Source: Chitinophagaceae bacterium
Lineage (GTDB): Bacteria; Bacteroidota; Bacteroidia; Chitinophagales; Chitinophagaceae
Reading direction: 5' to 3'
DNA: 46,125 nt
NCBI GenBank assembly: GCA_947456825.1
Contig: CANGTM010000007.1
Span: forward strand, 1-46,125
Shown here: piece after piece, positions 40,944 through 46,125 of the stretch
Numbering within the stretch: the stretch's first letter is position 1
Layout of the letters: each line of letters opens with the position of its first letter
Translations under genes and position numbers: made by a program
The notes under the pieces: model-generated
The model's database searches: none
What the model saw: only the letters and a program-made list of their open reading frames with translations
What the model was told of the DNA's origin: nothing

Positions 40944-41570
40944 ATGAATATCAAGGTTTGCGGAATCACCACTTTTAAGCAATTGCAACAACTAGATGGC
41001 CTCGAGATCGATATGGCCGGATTGGTCTTTATCCCCGATTCTCCGTGGTATGCAGGTACTGCATTATCCGGCTCGGCGGTCAGTAAGGCCGATTTTGATG
41101 TAAAAAAGGTTGGCATCATGCGTAATCCTTCGTTGAGCGAGGCCCTCGATATCATTGATGAGTACAAGCTCGACGTCGTTCAGTTGGTGGGAGAGGAGAG
41201 TGTCTCGCTTTGCGATGACCTAAGTACAGAGGTAGAGGTCATCAAAACTTTTTACCTGTCCGACGATACCTCATCCGTCGATGAGTTAATAAAGGATTAT
41301 GATGCGGTTTGTGATTATTATTTATTTAGCGGGGCATTGGCTACTCCCACCGATCTGTACGGCAGCGGCGTATCCCTTTCATTGCTGAAACAGGCGCGTA
41401 TCGAAAAGCCTTTTTTTATATCGGGCGGTATCGACAGTTCGCATGCCTCGATGATAAGGGGAATAGACCACCCCGACTTTTTCGGCATAGATCTGACCAC
41501 GGGTTTCGAGGTTGCTCCCGGCGATAAGGACCTCAAGTCGTTGCTGCAGTTCAGGCAACTGCTACGCTGA
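40944..41570 (+). CDS. Divergent TrpF-like (phosphoribosylanthranilate isomerase) protein
   Basis: 208 residues that align along the TrpF barrel: KVCGIT with Cys6, MAGLVFIPDSP, KVGIMRNPS, VVQLVGEES, LYGSG, FFISGGID and a C-terminal FEVAPGDKD. Cys6, the general base, is kept. But the general-acid Asp of the LLDT/LFDT motif is replaced (YYLFSGALATPTD, Ser129), the SPR arginine is Trp35 (SPWYAG), and the QLHG histidine is Val82 (QLVG). In tryptophan-pathway TrpF these positions are strongly conserved. No other trp gene is nearby. I call it a TrpF homologue with probably altered or lost isomerase activity, not confidently TrpF. Confidence 0.8.
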   Translation: MNIKVCGITTFKQLQQLDGLEIDMAGLVFIPDSPWYAGTALSGSAVSKADFDVKKVGIMRNPSLSEALDIIDEYKLDVVQLVGEESVSLCDDLSTEVEVIKTFYLSDDTSSVDELIKDYDAVCDYYLFSGALATPTDLYGSGVSLSLLKQARIEKPFFISGGIDSSHASMIRGIDHPDFFGIDLTTGFEVAPGDKDLKSLLQFRQLLR

Positions 41571-41575
41571 TTGCT

Positions 41576-41583
41576 TATCTTTG
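41576..41583 (+). promoter_or_regulatory. -7 box of the thioredoxin-like gene
   Basis: TATCTTTG, an exact TAnnTTTG, 30 bases before the ATG at 41614 and just after the TrpF-like stop. It means the 34 extra residues in the ORF track (starting 41512) are not translated. Confidence 0.6.
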
Positions 41584-41613
41584 AGAACAATAGATCATAA
41601 AACTTTTTTTGAC

Positions 41614-42720
41614 ATGTTACTTCGTATCGCACTTTTAGCGGGTTGTCTGTGGATGGGCTCTTTGATAGCCGCTGCCCAAAACTCGGCCGAGTTCAGCTTG
41701 ACCGGACAAGTAGAAGGCTTCGCCGATAGCAGCGAGGTAAAGTTGGTTCGAAGCGGAGAGAATACGCCACTGGCACAAGCGCGCATCGTCAATAATCAGT
41801 TTGTACTAAAAGGAGCGTTGGCGGAGCCTTCGTTGGTTTTTTTATTCATCGGCGACCAACCTCAGCCCGCTGAACTTTTCATTGAGCCCAAGGTCATGTC
41901 CATACGTGGTAGCAAGGGAAACCCCGGTGCCATGCAACTGGAGGGTAGCAGTTCTCATCTCATTTTTCAGCGCTTTTTAGTTGGATTCGTGCCCTATGTA
42001 CAACTGCGTAACCAGCAAGCCACGGCGCTCAATGCATCACCTGGCGATAAAAACCGCGATAGTTTGATGGCGGCTTATTCCGCTACGAATATGGCCATGC
42101 AGCAATTGGTAGAGCAGTTGGCCCAACAAGAGCCTGCGTCTCCTGTCACCAGCTTTGTATTGGCGGCCACCTACGGATTTTTTAATGACATGGTCTGGCT
42201 CGAAAAATGTTTTGAGTCGCTGCAGCCGCCTGCCCGCCAAAGTGCGTCTGGCAAGCAACTCGATGCCATGATACAGGACGGAAAGATCGGAGCCGTTGGT
42301 TCAAAGGCCATTGATTTTACCCAGGCAGACACCAGTGGTAAGATGATATCGCTCTCCTCTTTCAAGGGCAAATATGTACTGGTTGATTTTTGGGCCAGCT
42401 GGTGTGGTCCTTGTCGCCAGGAGAATCCTAATGTGGTCGATAATTTCAACAAGTTCAAAGCAAAGAACTTCACGGTACTGGGCGTATCACTTGATCGCGA
42501 AGATCAACGTGCCAAATGGTTAGAGGCCATCAAGAAAGACAGGCTTACCTGGACGCATGTGAGCGATCTGAAATTCTGGAATAACGAAGCTGCTCGTTTG
42601 TATCGAGTCAATGGTATTCCCTATAATTTTCTGGTTGATCCCAGCGGCACCATCATTGCCAAGAACCTGCGTGGTCCTGCCCTCGAAGCCAAACTGTGCG
42701 AGGTGCTGGGTTGTAAATAA
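41614..42720 (+). CDS. Exported TlpA-type thioredoxin with DUF4369-like N-terminal domain
   Basis: 368 residues from ATG 41614, which begins a signal peptide (LLRIALLAGCLWMGSLIAAA). Residues ~25-120 form a beta-rich DUF4369-like domain (FSLTGQVEGFADSSEVKLV), then a helical linker, and from ~230 an AhpC/TSA-thioredoxin domain with WCGPC at 263-267 and the cis-Pro loop NGIPYNFLVDPSG. It should act as a periplasmic thiol-disulfide reductase or in cytochrome c maturation. The partner that recycles it is not in the window. Confidence 0.92.
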   Translation: MLLRIALLAGCLWMGSLIAAAQNSAEFSLTGQVEGFADSSEVKLVRSGENTPLAQARIVNNQFVLKGALAEPSLVFLFIGDQPQPAELFIEPKVMSIRGSKGNPGAMQLEGSSSHLIFQRFLVGFVPYVQLRNQQATALNASPGDKNRDSLMAAYSATNMAMQQLVEQLAQQEPASPVTSFVLAATYGFFNDMVWLEKCFESLQPPARQSASGKQLDAMIQDGKIGAVGSKAIDFTQADTSGKMISLSSFKGKYVLVDFWASWCGPCRQENPNVVDNFNKFKAKNFTVLGVSLDREDQRAKWLEAIKKDRLTWTHVSDLKFWNNEAARLYRVNGIPYNFLVDPSGTIIAKNLRGPALEAKLCEVLGCK

Positions 42721-42737
42721 GCGCCTATTTTTTGAGC

Positions 42738-43322
42738 TCATTTCCCTATCGTAAGTCGAAGATTCAGCCCATGGGTGGCAGCTGTCTCGCTGTACCCGGG
42801 AGTAATACGAAGGCTCAGATCATTTCCTACATCAAAACTTTTTAGGTGCGCGTCAACGGCCGCGTCCACTACATTTAGTCCCCATAGCACCAGAAAGAAT
42901 AGTGCCGAATAGTCGATGTCTCTTCTGAATTGGTTTCTATAATACTTTAAACTCTCTTCCGGAAGCGGCTGCAGATTCGGTTTGATCTTAGTAAAGAGGG
43001 CCGAGTCTGTTCGGTTTACACGCATATTGTATTTTACCCGGTAGGCAAAGCGTGTGTCTTGGTAATTATTGAGATTGTAAAAGAAAATAGCGCCCGAGGT
43101 AGCCAATGCCCCATATACAATTGGGACTTTCCATATTTTTTTATTGTATATCTGACCCAGTCCAGGCACGATGGCCGATCGCAGGGCTGCCTTTTTGGGA
43201 GGATGGGCTGCCGTTGCGGAGTCATAGCGGTTTTGCCTGGCTGCCGGCGCCTCTTGTCCGTAAGTTCCAGTTGCTATCAGTAGAAAAAAACCGTAAGCAA
43301 AAAAAAATATAATAGACTTCAT
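42738..43322 (-). CDS. DUF5683 family exported/membrane protein
   Basis: 194 residues. N-terminal signal or anchor (IIFFFAYGFFLLIATGTYG), then the family motif AALRSAIVPGLGQIYNKKIWKVPIVYG, a second hydrophobic segment (DYSALFFLVLWGLNVVDAAVDAHL) and a beta-rich end. Function unknown; found after parAB in many Bacteroidota, which suggests a link with envelope growth or division but is only positional. Its ATG overlaps the parB stop by one base (TAATG), so translation is coupled. Confidence 0.88.
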   Translation of the reverse strand: MKSIIFFFAYGFFLLIATGTYGQEAPAARQNRYDSATAAHPPKKAALRSAIVPGLGQIYNKKIWKVPIVYGALATSGAIFFYNLNNYQDTRFAYRVKYNMRVNRTDSALFTKIKPNLQPLPEESLKYYRNQFRRDIDYSALFFLVLWGLNVVDAAVDAHLKSFDVGNDLSLRITPGYSETAATHGLNLRLTIGK

Positions 43323-44239
43323 TAATCGAGAGGGGCATTCAGTTGCCGGAGAATTTTGTTCAGTTCTTCGGTTGAATAGTACTCTATGATCAGCTGTCCC
43401 TGCCCATCCTTTTGTTGCTTGATGCGCACCCGGGTGCTGAAATGAGAGGCTAATTTATCTTCAATTCGTTTAAGTGGGGAGACAGTAGTTGATTTTGCAC
43501 TTTTTTTAACAGCTGGGCGATCTTTTTTTACTTGCTGCACCAGGGCTTCGGTCTCTCGCACGGATAGACCTTTTTGCATGATCTCTTTAAAGGCGTAGAG
43601 TTGTACTTCTACCAGCTCAATGGCTAGCAGCGCTCTGGCATGCCCCATGCTCAGTTCGCCTTTGCGTACGGCCAACTGAATGTCGGGGGGCAATTTCAAC
43701 AGTCTGATGCTGTTGGCTACAGTGCTGCGGTCCTTTCCCATTCGGTCGGCTACCTGTTCTTGGGTGTAGTGCAGCTCATCCATCATGCGTTTGTAGCTTA
43801 AGGCTACTTCTATGGCATTGAGGTCTTCTCGTTGAAGATTTTCGAGCAAGGCCAGCTCTAATAACTGCTGGTCATTGGCCTGTCGTTGGTAAGCCGGAAT
43901 ATCGAGTAGTCCGGCCAATTTGGCGGCTCTCCATCTGCGTTCCCCGGAGATCAGCCGGTATTTACCGCTTGCCAATTTGGCTACGGTAATGGGCTGGATG
44001 ATATCGTGATCTTTAATGGATTTGGCTAATTGTTGCAGCGCCGTCTCGTCAAAATCGCGTCGGGGTTGCTTGGGGTTGGGCTCAATATCCGCCACTAAAA
44101 CTCTGGTGCTGGCCGTGGCCGACTCTACCACAGCCGGTTTAAGTTGACCGGCGGCAGTCTTTAGGTCGGTATCTATACTTTGCAGCAGTGAGCGGATCCC
44201 TTTGCCCAACTGGTCTTTGTGTTGCTTGGGGTTGCTCAT
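43322..44239 (-). CDS. parB: Chromosome-partitioning protein ParB
   Basis: 305 residues. The CTP-binding N-terminal domain has PNPKQPRRDFDE, SIKDHDIIQPITV and the box GERRWRAAKLAG; then LLENLQREDLNAIE and a helix-turn-helix for parS (YTQEQVADRMGKDRSTVANSIRLLKLP). After a Lys/Ser linker comes the C-terminal dimerisation and DNA-binding domain. It loads at parS and moves the replicated chromosome with ParA. Its start is 2 bases after the parA stop. I did not find a parS site in the window. Confidence 0.97.
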   Translation of the reverse strand: MSNPKQHKDQLGKGIRSLLQSIDTDLKTAAGQLKPAVVESATASTRVLVADIEPNPKQPRRDFDETALQQLAKSIKDHDIIQPITVAKLASGKYRLISGERRWRAAKLAGLLDIPAYQRQANDQQLLELALLENLQREDLNAIEVALSYKRMMDELHYTQEQVADRMGKDRSTVANSIRLLKLPPDIQLAVRKGELSMGHARALLAIELVEVQLYAFKEIMQKGLSVRETEALVQQVKKDRPAVKKSAKSTTVSPLKRIEDKLASHFSTRVRIKQQKDGQGQLIIEYYSTEELNKILRQLNAPLD

Positions 44240-44241
44240 GA

Positions 44242-45045
44242 TTATAATTCTAAGATTCTTTCTTCGTTCTTGATGCGGGTCAGGTTATTCTTTTGCAAGA
44301 TCTCCTTGGCCAAATTCAGGTAATTCATGGCTCCTTTACTGTTGGCATCATAGAGGATCACGGGCTTACCGGTGCTGGGTGCTTCGGCGAGTCGGGCATT
44401 ACGGTGTACGATGGTGGTAAAGACCATATCCTCAAAATGTCTTCTTACTTCACTCACGACTTGGTTACAAAGCCGCAATCTTCCATCGTACATGGTCATG
44501 AGTATCCCCTCTATCACCAGTTGCATGTTAAGTCGACTTTGCACGATCTTGATGGTGTTGAGCAACTTGCCCAGGCCCTCGAGGGCAAAAAATTCGGCTT
44601 GTACGGGAATTACGACCGAATCGGCAGCGGTGAGCGCATTAACGGTGATGAGCCCCAGCGATGGTGAACAATCGATGATTATAAAATCGTACTCTTCTTT
44701 TACCACTTCGATCAAATTTTTGAGTACGGTCTCGCGGTTGGGATAATTGATCATTTCAATTTCGGCTCCTACCAGATCGATATGAGAGGGGATCAAGTCG
44801 AGGTTGGGGATCTCTGTCTTCAAGATCACATCTTTGGCCTTGGCCTGGTTGACCATGCAGTCGTATAAACTTTGGGTAACGTTGTGAAGGTCGAAGCCCA
44901 CTCCAGTGGTACTATTGGCCTGCGGATCAGCATCCACCAATAGCGTCTTGTATTCCAGCACTGCGAAACTGGCCGCCAAATTGATGGCGGTAGTGGTTTT
45001 TCCGACCCCTCCTTTTTGGTTGGCTACCCCGATGATTCTTCCCAT
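44242..45045 (-). CDS. parA: Chromosome-partitioning ATPase ParA (Soj type)
   Basis: 267 residues. The deviant Walker A is [20 protein letters not shown]; Walker A' is [10 protein letters not shown] and Walker B is [13 protein letters not shown]. There is no N-terminal DNA-binding extension, so it is the chromosomal Soj type and not a plasmid type Ia protein. It forms the gradient along the nucleoid that pulls ParB-parS. First gene of parA-parB-DUF5683, with its promoter overlapping that of the divergent phosphoesterase gene. Confidence 0.97.
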   Translation of the reverse strand: MGRIIGVANQKGGVGKTTTAINLAASFAVLEYKTLLVDADPQANSTTGVGFDLHNVTQSLYDCMVNQAKAKDVILKTEIPNLDLIPSHIDLVGAEIEMINYPNRETVLKNLIEVVKEEYDFIIIDCSPSLGLITVNALTAADSVVIPVQAEFFALEGLGKLLNTIKIVQSRLNMQLVIEGILMTMYDGRLRLCNQVVSEVRRHFEDMVFTTIVHRNARLAEAPSTGKPVILYDANSKGAMNYLNLAKEILQKNNLTRIKNEERILEL

Positions 45046-45109
45046 AGTAAGTTGAACTTCCTTGCGTTGAAAATGTTAGTGGTAAAGATGCCTGATTGGC
45101 CGAAGACGA

Positions 45110-45117
45110 CAAAATTA
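45110..45117 (-). promoter_or_regulatory. -7 box of the parA-parB operon
   Basis: Reads TAATTTTG on the minus strand, an exact TAnnTTTG. The leader to the ATG at 45045 would be about 60 bases, the longest in the window. It shares its TA with the plus-strand candidate at 45116-45124. Confidence 0.5.
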
Positions 45118-45124
45118 AGTTTTG
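45116..45124 (+). promoter_or_regulatory. Candidate -7 box of the metallophosphoesterase gene
   Basis: TAAGTTTTG is a TAnnTTTG with one extra base between TA and TTTG; the ATG at 45145 is 20 bases away. Confidence 0.35.
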
Positions 45125-45144
45125 CCCATTAATTTTACCGACCC

Positions 45145-46125
45145 ATGCGTAATGCTCCCTTTTGGTGGTTCTTTATTGGATTTGTTTTCTTACTTGACCT
45201 ATACGTTTTTCAGGTATTGCGTCACCTGACCACCGGGTCTAGCTCACGGGCCAGAATCCTATGGCATGGTTCCTACTGGTTTATTTCGGTCCTTTCGCTG
45301 GTGCTATTACTTTTTTTACCCACTCTTTTTTCAAAGAATGCCAGCCAGGTGGCTCGCTCCATTCTGTTCGCCCTGATTGCCGGACTTTTTTTGGCCAAAT
45401 TGTTGGCCGCCCTATTTTTTCTGACCGATGATATTCGACGGGCGTTGCAGTGGAGCGTAACAAAGATGGCCAGCAGCAAATCTTCAGCTGCTAAAGGAGA
45501 TCAAGCCGATTTTATCTCTCGTTCCGCTTTTTTAAGCTGGGCCGGCATGTTGGCTGGTTCGGGTCTCTTTGGAGCGTTGGCCTACGGGATGGGTAATCGC
45601 TACCGTTACCAGGTAAAGAACCTTAGACTCCAATTCGCTAACCTGCCGGCTGCTTTCAATGGGTTGCGCATTGTGCATATATCCGATATCCATTCCGGAA
45701 GTTTTACGGATCGTACGGCCGTTGAGCGGGGAGTGGAAAAGATAATGGCACAATCGCCGGATCTGATCTTATTTACCGGAGACTTGGTCAATAATCTGGC
45801 CACCGAGATGAATCCTTACATCGATGTATTCGCACGTCTTCGGGCCCCGCTCGGTGTCTACTCGGTGCTGGGCAATCACGACTATGCCGATTATGTTCGT
45901 TGGGACAACGCCGAAGACAAACAAGCCAATCTGGCCCTGCTCAAGGATATCCAGCGTCAAATGGGGTGGCGGCTTTTGCTCAACGAGCAGGCCTTGATAG
46001 AAAAGGACGGGCAACGCCTGCTATTACTAGGTGTGGAGAACTGGAGTGCCAAGCTTCGCTTTCCGAAATATGGAGATCTGTCACGCGCTTACGGAGACGG
46101 AGCGGCAGCGTCTTTCAAGATCTTG
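45145..46125 (+). CDS. Membrane-anchored metallophosphoesterase (3' partial)
   Basis: Absent from the ORF track because it runs off the right edge; 327 codons are visible. It starts MRNAPFWWFFIGFVFLLD, with about three hydrophobic segments in the first 115 residues and another just before ~150 (LSWAGMLAGSGLFGALAYG). The calcineurin-like domain follows: HISDIHSGSF (motif I), LILFTGDLVNN (motif II) and VYSVLGNHDYADY (motif III, GNHD). The metal-binding histidines of the last motifs lie beyond the window. The layout fits YkuE/YaeI-type phosphoesterases, some of which act on UDP-sugar lipids; the substrate here is unknown. Confidence 0.9.
   Translation, partial: MRNAPFWWFFIGFVFLLDLYVFQVLRHLTTGSSSRARILWHGSYWFISVLSLVLLLFLPTLFSKNASQVARSILFALIAGLFLAKLLAALFFLTDDIRRALQWSVTKMASSKSSAAKGDQADFISRSAFLSWAGMLAGSGLFGALAYGMGNRYRYQVKNLRLQFANLPAAFNGLRIVHISDIHSGSFTDRTAVERGVEKIMAQSPDLILFTGDLVNNLATEMNPYIDVFARLRAPLGVYSVLGNHDYADYVRWDNAEDKQANLALLKDIQRQMGWRLLLNEQALIEKDGQRLLLLGVENWSAKLRFPKYGDLSRAYGDGAAASFKIL

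Noticed and set aside
42738-46125. A parS site near parAB
   Set aside because: I looked for TGTTTCACGTGAAACA-like 16-mers in and around the parAB region and in spacers and saw none; the CACGTG at ~6665 is inside a gene and lacks the flanks.
1-46125. CRISPR arrays, insertion sequences, prophage, tRNA or rRNA genes
   Set aside because: No repeated spacer units, transposase or integrase frames, terminal inverted repeats or tRNA-like cloverleaf sequences were seen; spacers are short.

Overview
The window looks like a chromosomal segment of a member of the Bacteroidota, most likely of the Chitinophagia type. Four things point there: a type IX secretion C-terminal sorting domain at the left edge; -7 promoter boxes of the Bacteroidota form TAnnTTTG in front of most transcription units; no Shine-Dalgarno sequences in front of start codons; and families typical of the phylum (DUF6702, DUF5683, PspC mini-proteins, DUF4369-thioredoxins, S9 peptidases, an AOS-family PLP enzyme of the serine palmitoyltransferase/KBL kind). 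The genus is an inference. I saw no rRNA, tRNA, CRISPR array, prophage or insertion sequence. Genes are tightly packed and no gene-free stretch reaches 300 bases.

Layout. 1-1.5 kb: end of a T9SS cargo protein and a stand-alone receiver-domain protein. 1.6-4.4 kb: uvrA. 4.45-6.3 kb (minus): TPR lipoprotein, rpe, elaA-like acetyltransferase. 6.3-9.1 kb: exported PD40 beta-propeller, small membrane protein, homogentisate dioxygenase. 9.2-12.8 kb: infA-rpmJ-rpsM-rpsK-rpsD-rpoA-rplQ, the alpha-operon half of the ribosomal cluster, starting from its own promoter and closed by a strong terminator; rpmJ is too short for the ORF track. 12.9-16.5 kb: agmatine-to-putrescine pair (aguB, aguA), then carA-aroQ. 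16.5-23.4 kb: mostly exported proteins (Asp-box beta-propeller, MORN-like protein, esterase, M1 peptidase) and a HupE/UreJ-type membrane protein. 23.4-28.7 kb: DUF6702 protein, CBS/CorC membrane protein with PAP2 phosphatase, LtaS-like sulfatase-fold enzyme, methyltransferase. 28.8-31.6 kb: glmM-like phosphomutase, cysteine desulfurase, PspC protein. 31.7-34.1 kb: aconitase with a strong terminator. 34.1-38.3 kb (minus): AOS-family enzyme, DPP4-type peptidase, ubiX. 38.4-40.8 kb (minus): S9D-type peptidase. 40.9-42.7 kb: a divergent TrpF-like protein and an exported thioredoxin-like protein. 42.7-45.0 kb (minus): parA-parB-DUF5683 operon, head to head with a metallophosphoesterase that runs off the right edge.

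Most of this is core metabolism and information processing. The points most worth a second look are: (1) a TrpF homologue that has lost the conserved aspartate, histidine and arginine positions of the family; (2) many start codons only 3-11 bases downstream of a perfect -7 box, which implies leaderless or nearly leaderless mRNAs; (3) two intergenic regions where divergent -7 boxes share their TA step, so transcription in the two directions should compete; (4) a possible small RNA with a perfect 10-bp hairpin and a terminator between the DPP4-type gene and ubiX; (5) hairpin-bearing spacers before rpsD and rplQ; (6) detachment of the infA-rplQ block from secY/map.
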